A stretch of DNA of 64,000 nt from Chionis minor (lineage: Eukaryota > Chordata > Aves > Charadriiformes > Chionididae). Of this stretch, positions 47,285-59,835 are shown in pieces. The stretch spans positions 186,001 to 250,000 of the forward strand of contig VZSF01007301.1 in assembly GCA_013398295.1 (NCBI GenBank), given 5' to 3'. The notes beneath the pieces were generated by a model. The model saw nothing but the letters and a program-made list of their open reading frames with translations, searched no databases and was not told the DNA's origin. Position numbers and translations under genes: made by a program. Positions within the stretch are counted from its first letter, which is position 1. Each line of letters begins with the position of its first letter.

Positions 47285-48954
47285 AATAGATGCCATTAAT
47301 CTAACGTATGATAATCTTACTCTGGCTCTCCAGTTTCTGAAGGGCTGGGAATTGTGATGTCACATTCTATCCTGCCTTGATAGCTTTTACCATTGGAAGA
47401 CCAAAAAGATACTGTGAAAGGGGAGTGAGCAGGGAAGTGGAGAGAAATGGAGGGGTGTTGCCTATGCTTTCTTTATTTTCCTTGTGAGACTCAGAGCTAT
47501 TTGGCAAAAAAAAAAAAAAATTGGTTCAAGCTTAGTCATTTCTGCAGTTCAACAACTGGCCAGTATATTCCAGTATTTAGTAACTAGCAGTTAACTTCTT
47601 TTAATGTTGGGAATATTGATTTCAATGCCATATCATTCTGATTATTTATGTCTTGTTTTATTTCCATTCTAATCAAGGTCCCCTGCTTCGGCATAAAATC
47701 TCTTTCTGGAAGTGATTCATTCTTGCTAGATGCTGAAACTTTTTTTTCTGTAATCAGGCGTCTGTTTTGTCAGTGTGTGTGTGTTTGTGTATGAAAGCTA
47801 AACTCATTCCCTGTAAAGGTGAGCCCAGTTTTACAACTTTTTTTTCTACCAAATTCTATGACAAAGATTGATTTGAAGAAATTGGTAATCTTACCTTTGA
47901 TGTTTCCCCTTCCTCTGGCCCATATGCAGCTAGACATGGATGGGATCATTGAAAGACTTTGCTCTCTTGGTGTACTTCACAAAATGATCCTGTTTCTTTT
48001 GGTATTAAAATACCTGTGATCTCCAATCTGCCAGCCCTGATGTTCTTCTCTGGAAGCAAGCTGCAAAAACTCTTGCCCACAGCATAACACGTGGCTGTTG
48101 TGGATGCGGTTTTGGTTGGCAGGATTGGAGGGAGAGAAGGAAAAAGGATAAATTAGAAGCAAAGTGTTTGAAATGCCTATTACCTATTTATATATTTACT
48201 TACTATTGGTACCTGCGATTAGATGGAGAGGCCTTCACATGGGATAGCTGATATTCCTGGATGAACTGAAGTCAACAGTAGATTTTTGATGGCTTAGCAA
48301 TTTAAGTGCTTGATGCACTTAACCTTGAGTTGTCCACAGGAATGCTGATGAAATTTATTCTAAGTGCTGAATGTTGCCATTATTAAACATTTTTATTACA
48401 GCCAAAGCTATTATGCACTGACTTCATGAATTAGCAGTATTTTGGCCTGTCTCCTGTAGAGGCTGAGGCCAAGAGACTCTCAGACCAAGGATCTTGGAGT
48501 AAGCTGCAGCCCAGTACTTTCTAAGCCCTTTGCCTTCCCCATCCCTGTCACTACCTCAGCCACAATGACACAAATCCCAGGCTAATGCCCTCTGTGGGCT
48601 TTTGAGTCTAGTCTTGCTTTCTGCTCTGCTAGTAAGATGTACTTTTATTGGTTGAGACCCAGAATACTTTCTCCAAGTCTTACATCCTGAATGCTACTGG
48701 CTTTTAACTTTCAATCAGTTACCCCAATATTGACCCTAATAACTTGGTGTTTAAAATAATTTGTCTTAGCTAAAGCTTCTCTTCTGAAAGGGCATCCAGC
48801 TTTGATACAGGGTTAAAAAGAGGTGAAGAATTCGGGTCATCTTTTGCTACTTTTTACTATATTAATTTCCAGACCCCCCCCCCCCCTTTTTTTTTTACTT
48901 CAGTTTGGTTTTAAGTTCCAGCTCTTGACTTTGGTTTTGCCTTTTCCTGTTAAA
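47285..48954. other. AT-rich unique DNA with homopolymers, no gene seen
   Basis: An A run lies at 47506-47520. A run of 13 C followed by 10 T occupies 48874-48896 just before the next ancient CR1 fragment. No coding signal. Confidence 0.5.
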
Positions 48955-49290
48955 CAGCTTTGTGCATTTTTTCTCCCTATTTAAATATCTGTACACTGTA
49001 ATCAAGCTACCTTTCAATCTTCTTTCTGATCAGCTAAACAGACTGAGATCTTTATATTTCCTAATGTATGGCACTTTCTCCAAGCCTAAACTAATTTGTC
49101 TGGCTTCTTTTTGCAAGTCCTTCAATTTGTCAACAACCTTCACGAAGCAAGAATGCCAGAGCCATTTGGAGCATTCTGGTATAGGTTTCACAAATGTAAT
49201 ACACAAAGGTAAAATTATTTTCTGGGTCCTACTCACTACCCCTTTGTTTTCTAAAAGACCAACAGCTTGGAACTCATTTCTACAATTTCA
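48955..49290 (-). mobile_element. Ancient CR1/L3-like LINE fragment, antisense
   Basis: The plus strand gives CTCCCTATTTAAATATCTGT, GTAATCAAGCTACCTTTCAA, CAGCTAAACAGACTGAGATC, TTTGCAAGTCCTTCAATTTG, CATTCTGGTATAGGTTTCAC, AATACACAAAGGTAAAATTA and GGTCCTACTCACTACCCC in the order expected for the antisense of the last part of CR1 ORF2. The open frame of 160 codons on the plus strand (48962-49444) runs through this antisense repeat and is therefore not a gene. Confidence 0.75.
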
Positions 49291-52200
49291 TATAATTACA
49301 CTTAGAATAGAAGGGTTTTATTTATGCAAAATACTGTTTCAAGGTGATAAAAACTCCAAGAGCTCCCATCAAATTCAGGAAATATATTCAGTCAAAAAGA
49401 GAAGTAAAAGGTTTAAAACTACACGTTTCGTTTTGAGCATTTGAGAAAACAAAAAAATGTTTTGATTTCTCGTTGGAAAACTACCTGAGTTTTAGAATGT
49501 GGGAAGAAAAAGTTTTTTAAAAATTTTTCAGTTGATCCATTTTTTCTCTTTTAATGACACCCAGATTTTGTGTCCAAGACCAGCACAAAACCAAAGCAAT
49601 TTGCAGCTGTTCCAGCCTAAATTAAGTAGGTGAGGTGTGGATATAATCTGAAACTAAACTGCACACAAAGTTCCACAGTATTGGAGCAAGTTGGAGTAGA
49701 GCAACTTTGCAACATATTGGAAGCACTGACAATCTTAATGCTTGATAAAAGGATTAAATATAAAAATAGTACCAGATTCTTGTTGGAGCACTTGTAAGTG
49801 AGATGTAGCTTAAGTATAATATTCAGGCTAGTCCAACTTGTTGCAAGGACTAAACAGAGAAAATACTCTCAAAACACTTTTAAATAAAGCATAGTAAAAA
49901 ATATTCAGGAAGCAATCCAATTTTTAGATTTATGATTATCTGTTCTTCCCTCTTATGACAATGAGAGGCTAAAAATCAGCAGGTCAAATCCCTACTTGCT
50001 TTAGTAGGAGGCAATTAGACTTTATAATCACACTCCTTGGGGTAGGGAATGCAATAGCAGCGTTTTCGTTGAAGGCAGTGCAGGAATTAAGAACTTGAAT
50101 AATGGAGGCTGAATTTCTTTGCTTTGGCAAGATAGGTACAAGCATTAAGCAAGTGATTAGCAGATCAAATAAGCACTTTGCATTTTATTGTAGATCTTTA
50201 TCTGCCATTCTTGTGATCCTTGTAGCAGAAAATTGTAGGCAAGATGGAGAAAGAAAAGAACACCTTCAAATCTTGACATCCCTTCCTACCCTCCTTCTCT
50301 TTACCACCTCATTTCAGTTTGGAGGGATTTTTCCCTTTTCACTAGGTGTCACGTTGAATGATGGTTAGTTTTCAGGACTAATAGAGGCTTGCAGACAGGG
50401 TAAAATATTTTTTATATTAAAAAATATTTACTTTGTGCTGCATATGTCTTTTCCCCTTCACAAGTGAACACGCTGCTTGCTTTATTAATGGCTTCAAAAC
50501 TGAGCCCATCCTTTGGAAGGTGTTTTTACTGTCAGGTGACCACGCTGAAGACCATGCTCCTCTGGGCCAATGCAAAGTAGGTAAAAAACAGTCACTGATT
50601 TCAGATGTCTTAAGAGTTCTCTTTCCTAACACAGCTTATATGTGCCAATAAACACATCATGACATGCAGCTGTGTCACAGCCTGCAACAAAACGTACGGG
50701 ATACTGGTGATGCTCTGCTTTCTGGCTCTGAGGAGGAAGTAGACTCAGCACAGTTGACGGGTCTTGCAAGTCTCACAGGTAATGAGGAACAGTCAAAGAT
50801 GGGTGCTGTGTATTGGTTCAGGGTTGGAGAGTCATGGGGACTTTCCTCTCTTGAGTTTCAATCCCTTTGATCTTGGGTGTAATGTTCCTTTGATTAGCTT
50901 GACTGTGCCTCTGAATCCAGTGGCAAAATCTATAAGCCCAGAATATACAGCTTTCCGTTATTTAATTAATACACCAAAATATTAGTTTATTGAAACAGTT
51001 CTAAAATCCCAGGGAAATATTGTCCATCTCCTTTGTACTTAATAAAGTATTTCATATAGCCACTGGCCTGGCAATGCAAGCATTCTAGGAAGATCCCCTA
51101 AAAAGCTGGAACAAATGCAAGGTTATAGGACACCATGAGATAAGGCTGACAGCATAGATAAAGGTTATTATTTAAGCGTAACAAGCAAATTCAACACTAC
51201 TTTATGTTAACTGATTAACAGTAATATAATGATGAATTCAGTAAGATGTGTTATAATATGCTATTTAAAATGAAAATGGTCTGGGTCTATTATGAGCTAA
51301 TTTATTATATTCCTAGGGAACTGCTGTAAAATTAATGTTGTGTCGTGCTTTAATATTATCATCAAGGAATATTAGTTTTAATGAACAAAGATAATGAAAG
51401 AAGTGGGGGGAAGCAGGAGAAAATAAAATAATTAAGCCACTGAGTTTTGAAATTCATCACTTTTTAGTGTTCTGTGAATGAATAAATAAGTGGTGGAGTT
51501 GATTACTGCACTGCTGTATGAGCTAAAGTCACAACAAAAACTGAGGCTGAATTAAGAAATTCTGCAAACTCCTTCTGAAACCTCAGAGAGGCAGCTGCCA
51601 GAAAAGGCAGGTTAACAGAGCTACCTGCATCTTCCTGTACTTTGTCCTCCCTGCACTAACTGGTAGGTGATATTTGCCCAGAGGGAGGGTCTCTGCTAAA
51701 ACAGCAGCCCCTGCGTTGCTGAAGACCAGCCTTCACCACGAAAGCATAGGATATTGTACGTTGTTATCAATCAAATATATAGCAGGGTGCAGCCACTTAT
51801 CTGTATAGGTACCACTTTTAATATACAGGTGGTTATCCAGCATCATCTGGCAGACAAGCTGTTAACTTTAGAGGCAGAAGGACCCATCACAGGGTTTGTT
51901 CCTTTGACTTCTGGAGGTATCTTTGAGTATTCTGGGCCTGAGTGATGTACTCGATATCAGGAACAAAAACCCGTGGTAGATCAAAGAACAGAAAGCCAGC
52001 TGTCCACATAGGCTCCAAAGGTAACTAGATTTTCTTTCTTTCCTCACCTAAGAAAAGTACAAAAAGGAAAGCAGCAGAGCATCCCCATGCAATTCCTATG
52101 TTAAGGGATAATAAATCATTCCCTTCCTCACCCCAGCAGAATTTTCTATTGCTAAACCTGACATCTGGAGTGCTGTGTATTACATGCAAGAGCTGGGAGG

Positions 52201-52454
52201 TAAAGGGATGCTTTCATCCCAAATCAAGATGTGTGAATGTTGTTAGGTCTATTTATAAACAGATTTTTATCTCCTGCTCCAATCAATTAACAGTTTGTAT
52301 TTTGTATGCTGTAAATGCCATGAAGCAGTGCAGGTGTTAGCTACAGTCAGCTACATTTAGTTGTTGGTACACCAAGGGCTGGTTTTCCTCAGATGATTCT
52401 TTTGCACACAGAGGTTCCTTTTCCTGTTGTGCCACGCTATTTCTGCTCTGAAGC
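49291..52454. other. AT-rich unique DNA, no gene seen
   Basis: No recognisable element. Frames up to 88 codons (50102-50368) show no domain. Confidence 0.5.
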
Positions 52455-52545
52455 AGAGATTCAGATCCTTTGCTGCTAAAGTGGTATAGCTACCTTGAAG
52501 CTAATGGAGCTATGCTGAGCCACATCAGTTGGATATTTGGCCAGT
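52455..52545. repeat. Decayed palindromic dispersed repeat
   Basis: An imperfect palindrome of about 85 bases centred on ACCTTGAAGCTAATGGAGC near 52490-52510. The left arm (GATCCTTTGCTGC, then GTGGTATAGCTACC) mirrors the right arm (GGAGCTATGCTGAGCCACAT, then CAGTTGGATATTTGGCC). It is the best copy of the family also seen at 8250-8325. Transcribed, it would form a long hairpin. Confidence 0.5.
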
Positions 52546-55500
52546 AGGAAATTTGTTATTCCAAAGCTGAGTAGAAGAAAAAGATAAACTGGAGAAGAAC
52601 ATCCAGGAAGGGAGTGTTTGAAAAGAATAGTTTTAATAATTTGATTTTATAATTTAGTCTGTGATACCAATCATCACACTATTTTAAAAAGCAAGAGGTC
52701 TCTCTCAAGTATATTTTCTTTTTCCCCTGAAACATTATCTTTGCCTGATCAAATGTGTCTTAAGTCCCTCTCTGAACAGAATTTGCACACTTTGAAACTC
52801 ACTTCTTAATGCAAATCAGCTTGCTTGTTTTCAGCTTCATAATCTTTTCCACGGCAACAGCCTATCAGGATGTCACAGATAGAAAATGATGACTTTTGAT
52901 GAGTAATAAGCAGCAGGGGCAAATGAATCCTTCAGGAAGGAGAGAGGAAAAAATCCTCTTTAGATTAGATCTAACAAAAACAGCTGAATTCACCAAGCAT
53001 GTAATTTAAACCCAGTAACGATATTTGCAAAGTTTATTTGGTCTTAAACTCCCTTTAAGTACTCTCTGTGCATGATGCAGCATAACTTGCTGGTCTGCTG
53101 GGTCCCCATTAGCACAACAGCTGACAGAGTCCTGGAATTTGTCCCGAAAGAACAAGAAAGTCTGGCAAAATATTCCTGATGAATGAAACCAATGAAAAAA
53201 AAAAAGAAAAACATTTTTAATGGGGGAATTAGGTGGAGTTTAATGTCCAGGCAACATGCTGAAGATTTTTACTTGGTGATGCCCATGTGTAGCAAGCTTT
53301 TGTCTCTTCCATCAGTACCGTCTGCCACCTCCTGCTTATTCAGAGAGTGTTTTCATAGTTAAGAGCATAACTAACAACTAAAGGGTATTTCTTGCTGCAG
53401 GGATTTTGCATCTGTGGGAGAATATTCGAGTGGCTTAGAGATTTGTTTTGCTTTTGGTTAGGGCTTATATTTTTTAAAAGACTTAATACAAAAATATTGG
53501 GGAACTAGAGTCTTCAGCCCTCCCTGAGGCAATGAGTGTTAATGATTAAGCTGGGCTCCCTCGAGCCAGGGGCACTTCAGTGATTTTTAAAATTAGTATG
53601 TTGCCACTGTTAAAATCTGAGTGTTCATTTGCCTTAGGGATATGCAGAACACGGCATATTCCCAGAGATCTACCGGAGGGGGAGAGATCTATGTTTTTAG
53701 CAGGATCCATGCTGGTTTTAGGTCTTCGAAGAACTTTGCATACTTCACTATGACATTAGTCACAGCAGCCCATAAGAGGCAGCAAATAAGCATGCAGCTT
53801 CGAAAGGAAGTAGGGAAAATGCAGAACTTAAATTCCACCTTCCCCTCTTGCACTCCCTGATTATTTCTCCCTGGCAAGGAGCAAGCCATGTTTTTTTAAG
53901 GAGGTGATCTAGTTCAGTGAAAGTTCATACAGATTACTGTTGAGTGGAGCCTTATGATGGAAGAACAATGATTCCTCTTTTTCCTCCCTCACTATTTCAT
54001 CTTTTCATGTTGCCTTTCCCACGCCTATATTAGTCTCAGGAAGGATTGAAGCCTCTTTTATTTTCTCTGGCAACGTAAAGCAGCCATGTTGGTGACAGTC
54101 ACAACTAGTGTCCTTTTGCCTTCAGGAATCTTTATTATCTCTCTTGGGTAGCTGAATACTAATTCTTCTGTATGCGTTTATGCACCCAGTGGTGTACAAG
54201 AAGTTACTTCAGGTATCATTTATAAGCCTTATTCCTTTGATAGCTGCAAATGGAGCAGATCCACGGGTGACCAAGGGCTGTCAGGGAAGTTGGGGAAGAA
54301 ATTTTGTCCTTGAACATCACTGTGCAGTTTTTGGTGTCACTTGACCGAGGCTACAGCATCTGTGCCTTTCAAAGCAGAAATCTAGCTTGACTTCACTCTG
54401 GTATCTGCGCTGGAGTAAGCATGCCATGCTGGACTGCCTACCATTTTGACATACTTCACCGTTCACATTTTATATAACAGTTTTACCTCATGGAGGTTGG
54501 GAGAGAATTATCCATTTATAAGCTGCTGATTTAAGCGGAGTCAGTGGAATATGGTGATACTGGATGGAAAAACTAATGCAGTTAAGAGTGATGCCTTTGG
54601 AGAGTGAGGTGCTTAGGTTGTCAATGTACTGTAAAAACAAATTATGTGTTTTAGTTGTAATGGCATTGAATAAGGAAGGCTTCAATAGAAGAGGGTCAAA
54701 AATCAGACACTGTATGCATTCCTGGATGAGTTTCAGAAAAATGGATAATGTAAAAATAATAATCCCTTCCTGGTTTGCATTTTATACTAAGATGGTCCTT
54801 AGGATTTCCTTTCCAAACACTTGTACCAACAAAAGAAACTGTTGTCTACAGGGCCACATCCAGCTTCGGTGACCCTTCTTTTCCTTAGTCCTGGGAGACA
54901 TGAGCAGCACTGCTCCTGTGCCAACTGAGCTGCCTCGCTCCCCTTTGGGTTAAAAAGTTCTGGGATACTTGAAACAGCTTCAGGTAGCAGGCCATGGCTT
55001 TTGCCTACTGAACAGGGTTATCGGTGGGTTGTGGTAGCTTGCCATGAGCATCGCGGGGGGCAGACAGATGGGGAAGCTCTTTTATCAAGCATAGGTGAAG
55101 ACTGCAGCATCAGTTTGTCCATGGCCTCCACAGCAGCGAGACGAAGGTAATTTCTGAGCTCATGGAGCTCATGAACCTGAAAGGAGAACCTGGAGGAGGA
55201 AGTGCTCTTCAGTGTGCAGTAAATGCATTTCTGTCCTCCCCCATATGCAGAATAAAACTAATAACCACCACCCCATCTCTGTGTGATTTGGGTAACTGAG
55301 GACACTTAACAGAACCTCAAGTCAGGGGCTTATTTTTTTTCTCCTTCTTTCCGTGTCTTTCTTTTAATCTGCACTTTATGCCAAAATTGTACCAGTTCAT
55401 ACGAGGTGGAGGTTTGACTCTAAAGTAGATCATGGAAACAATCCCAGCACCGGCACTCCTGAGAGTCTGTTACATGTTTTGAGTTTCCTAAAGAATGCCC

Positions 55501-56240
55501 CTGTTCCCTGGTGTCCACCTTCAGATTAAACCAAGCAGGCATATGCAGAGGCCTCCACAGGACCAATCCAAATTCATGTAAATGTAATGGGAGATATTCA
55601 CCGTTAACTCATGCAGACACCAGATAAAAGCAACAAGGGCATATGCAAGTCGGTAACACTGCTTGTCAAAGTGGGCAGGTAAAATCTAGAATGACTCCTC
55701 AGAAATTAACCTGAGCTTTAAAATGGGCTTAAAAATAAACATAAATAAGGGCATCTAGTCATTACATTTTATTCTTTTTTAGCCATTTTAAGATTTTAAT
55801 GGCGGATCTGTAAGTGCTAAGAAATTCTGTATGATGTTTGAATGAGAACAGTCTCCATTGTATTCTGTAGGATTTTTCTTGTCAGTTACAGAAACAATTG
55901 ACCTGAATATATGAAAAAAATGGCAAGTTACATTTTAATACACAATTCTGGGGACACATTCCAATATATTCACTCCAAATGTCACTTCTAACAGAGTGAG
56001 ATGATACTCAATGCAAGATAGTATTTGCATGTATAACAGCCTCAGACCTATTGGTTCCAATGCATTTCTATCAATTTGAAAGATCAGGATTTGCCTTCAA
56101 CTTGAAACAGCCAATTTATCTATACAAACAGTAGGATTTAGGCTTGAGGGAAAAATTGAGGATTTAGCAGGCTGCCTGTTTAGACTGTTATGCTGTAGGT
56201 AGTTTGGAAGCAATGATTTGATTTTTTTTCTAACTGCAGA
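52546..56240. other. Unique DNA, no gene seen
   Basis: A CTGCTGATTTAAGCGGAGTC-type stretch near 54520-54550 weakly recalls the palindrome family. The composition becomes somewhat more balanced at 54870-55240, without a frame or motif to support an exon. Confidence 0.5.
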
Positions 56241-56320
56241 GTAATGTAAATAATCAATTTATGTAATGTAAATAATTTAAAGGAGACAATTGTAATGTAA
56301 TGTAAACAATTTAAGGGAGA
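56241..56320. repeat. Short imperfect tandem repeat, GTAATGTAAATAAT unit
   Basis: Three related units of about 18-30 bases: GTAATGTAAATAATCAATTT, GTAATGTAAATAATTTAA and GTAATGTAAACAATTTAA, the last two each followed by a GGAGA word. It looks like a local duplication that has begun to diverge. Confidence 0.8.
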
Positions 56321-58889
56321 GTTTATACTCTCCTTTTAATTGCTATTTAAATGTAATTAAAGATTCTTTCCCTCAAATCAGTCCAGAAGCGGCCTGGATC
56401 CTGAGTGTTTCTAGCACCGAGGTAGGGTTAGTAATATTTTCTAAGACTTTGAAAATGATGTAGCAAGTTTCACATTTCACTAGTTTGTCCACAGCAAGAT
56501 GAATCATGCATCAGTGCTAGCAAAATTGTTAATATGCAGTGTGTTATTCTTTGTTTATCCAAATAAAAAGTAAAACTTGAAATCAGGTAAACCAATTGCT
56601 TTTAATTATTTTTTTTTTCAGAACTAGTAACACATCATTCTCATTGCCAAACATTTGGAAACTTGAAATACATGTTTAGTGAAAAATTGACAATTTAAGA
56701 ACATCCGGAAGTACAAAGAGAGGATAAGGTTAATACAGCTATCTGTTTTAACTAAGCTGCATACTTCAATTATTTTTAAGTTCTAAACTGTATAAAGTTC
56801 TGTTTAAGACAGAGCAACTGTTGGAATGAATACATTTACTTTAAATAGGCACTCGGTAAATGTTAATGAAAACAGCGAAACTTGAAATGAGGCAGGCACA
56901 GGCAAGAGTTAATGCACAGAACTGTATTTTTTGATAAATTTTGTTTAAAGAATGCATGGTTTGATTCCATTCTATTTATTCTAACATTCAAACCAAGTGA
57001 AACTCCAGGGAATTATTAGAGAGGCAAATTAAAACAACAGATGGACTTGCAGTTACGTGCATAAGGACATCTTTTCAGAAAGCCTCCTGACAATTTCAGA
57101 TATTCCAAGTTATTCTATTTAATTTCAAATGAAGAACCTTTCTTTTTCTGCAGAGCTGTCAGTCTCAGCAAGCCCATAAGAAGATGATTTAAAAACATCA
57201 TAAAATATATTTTTCCACTTGTCTTTTTTTGAAGTACATTGACAATCAGCTTATAAAGTAGGTAGAAAAATGCATTCCATTTTTTAACAGATGCAAAACA
57301 TGAGCATTCAGATCTTTCAAACCAAGCAGACTGCAATGCTTATACAGAGATTATTTCTTTGCAGTCAAGTACATTGACATGGTCTTTGAAGGCAAAATAT
57401 CAATTTTTCCAGTGGTCTGTCTACTCCTAGAGCTAGAAAAAGTTTTTTAGAGAGTGGGTGTTACTCAATCAGATCAAACCTACCTGAATGTCTGCAACCC
57501 AGGCAGCTGGTATAGTATTGGATTTGCACCCTGATTGCAATGTCGAAAGATAATGAAATAATTTGTGAATTGCAGGGAAACAGAACAGTTATTGCCATGC
57601 CCTTTGATTGTTTGGCCTTCTGCCACTTGTTTTCAGCTGTCACTATTAATCATGAGAGAAGAACAGAGAAACAAAATCTATACCAGCTCCTCCTCAGTAA
57701 CATGGCTTAAAGGGATGTACATGCAAGTTTTGAAGCTTGGAGACAGAGCCGTTTAAATATCACACAGCTTGCATGAAATAGGTGAATTAGAACAACAAGT
57801 GCCACAGAATAGCTGCCCATAGCAGAGGAATATGTTTGGCCACCTCAGTAATGGGCACACTACAAGGATTTAGGCAAATAGAGAAGCAGTACTAACAAGT
57901 CCGTGAAACTGGCAAAGGGCACATCAAATCAGGCACAGAGCTCCCATGTGAATCGGCTGGATAGGAGCTTGTCAGCGTCTAGAAAATAGATTGTTGCAAG
58001 AGTCATTGTCCGTGCTAAAATGTCGCTCTTTGCTGACAAGTCTATGTCACAGCTGGGCTGATGCTGTCTTACATTGCACTGTCGTGTACCATGAAGCAGT
58101 GCTTTCAGGTTTGTCTGGGCATCTTCTTGCACCTCTGCCCACAGGTAAATACTAGTACTACACACTGGGGATTTCCTTGGTTAGCCCTTTAAACAGAGTT
58201 GGACTTCACGCAAAATATACCCATTTCTTCAGGTAGGACTCCAATTTGAATATAAATAAATATACATATGCTAACTTCTATGTTCATGAGTAAATCCATC
58301 TAATATAACAGGCTGGCTTTCCTGGTGAGAAAATTTCTGGGATGGAAGTTCACGACTCTGTAATTGGGATTACAGCAGTGGGAATTCAAGTAAATTGGGT
58401 CTCTGTGAGTACAAATGAGTTCCCCTTTTTTGAGCCTGCCCAGAACCACACTGAGAAACTGGTTCTGGTTCATTAAGAAATATCACTGCTTCCCTAAGGG
58501 TGTTTCCATGAAGGCAACAGGTCCCGGGGCTGCAGAATCGCTGGGGGCATGGGAACGGGGGAAGGAAACAATTTTCTTTTCATCTTTTATTTCATCTCAT
58601 TTTGCAGTAATGCCCATTATTCAAATGTGAAGTATGAGTTTGAAAAAGGTTATTTGTTAAACAAAATTGTCTCATTAAAACTTACTTGGGTCTAAGTTTG
58701 CTTTATAAGCATCCCATTTAAAGTGCTACGTTCAGTTACTGAAATCATATCTGTTAGTCACCAAGTTTGACTGCTTTGTTTTTCAAAACAAAAAACTTTT
58801 TGAGAAGCGCAATGAAAAATGAAATAAAAAAATGCAAATAGAGTGTGAAAAAAGCTGTATTATATTACTAATAGATGCTCCCTCAATTC
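56321..58889. other. AT-rich unique DNA, no gene seen
   Basis: No named repeat or coding signal. Frames are under 80 codons. Confidence 0.5.
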
Positions 58890-58942
58890 ATGTTTTGAAT
58901 GTTTTAAATGTTTTAAATGTTTTAAAGCATGTTTTAAATGCT
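58890..58942. repeat. (ATGTTTTAA)n short tandem repeat
   Basis: Five units of the nine-base word ATGTTTTAA, the first with one change and the fourth with a GC-containing insertion before the last unit. AAAGCAT and ATGCTTT at the end form a small inverted repeat. Confidence 0.85.
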
Positions 58943-59789
58943 TTCTCGTGAGGTATTAGTACTCTGTAGCAAGAAAGCATGCCAATGTCCTGTAAGAATT
59001 AAATCTTAAACGAGGCTTCAAAAATTAGATGACATATCCAAAAGTTTGATCCGTTTACAACAACACTTAATATTTATAGTCACTTTTAATCTAATGGGGT
59101 AGAGCTGTTCTATTTTTATTGTAGATTTTCACAGCCTGGTGGTAGCATAGCTAATTGAGCTTGCAGAGCTAATGCACTGACCCATTCACAAAATGCTTTT
59201 CTGAGATTTATAACCGTCACAATGCAGCAAAAATTTGCTCATTTACTTAAGAAATTTATAGCACAAGAAAATGTGAAATAGTTCAATAGATGCCTATTAT
59301 TGCTATCTTTACCTACTCCTTCTCAACACTGAAGTAATTGATCAATGCACATCTGCCCACGTGACTTTTATAGTATGAACTTAGGAAACCTTATTCTGCA
59401 AGCACTGCTGTTTTACTTTCCACTTTCTGTCATAACAAACATCTAACATATTTTGAGTCTTCTCTTCTTAAATTCCAATGAATGAAGTGAAATCAGCCAT
59501 TTAAAGTTCAATATTGCATAATGAAATCAGTTTTTTAATGCTTTGGTTATACTTCTATAATCTTATGTCATTTTTCTCCTGGACTGATACTAGTATCATC
59601 ATCAGTTTTATTTGGATTACAATTGTATTGACACAGCAAGATTTGGGCCATGTTAAGTCTCATTCAGATTTTATGTCTCTATAACTATGACATTAGGTTA
59701 TTATTCCATGATTTCATGAAGTTTGTTCTAAGTTAAGGCCAAAGCCTGTAATGAATTCCCATCAAGTCATGGTCTTTAAAAATTATGCA
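58943..59789. other. AT-rich unique DNA, no gene seen
   Basis: Contains a perfect 14-base palindrome TGATACTAGTATCA at 59585-59598. Nothing else recognised. Confidence 0.5.
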
Positions 59790-59835
59790 ATTGAAAGGCT
59801 CCTACAGACTTCAGTAGGTGTTTGCATTGGTCCCT
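59790..59835. repeat. Short palindromic core of dispersed repeat
   Basis: GGCTCCTACAGACTTCAGTA followed by GGTGTTTGCATTGG. The core CCTACAGACTTCAGTAGG is a near-palindrome like the centres at 8280 and 52495. Only the core and a short right flank are recognisable. Confidence 0.35.

Noticed and set aside
48962..49444. Open frame of 160 codons on the plus strand
   Set aside because: Runs through the antisense of an ancient CR1 fragment.
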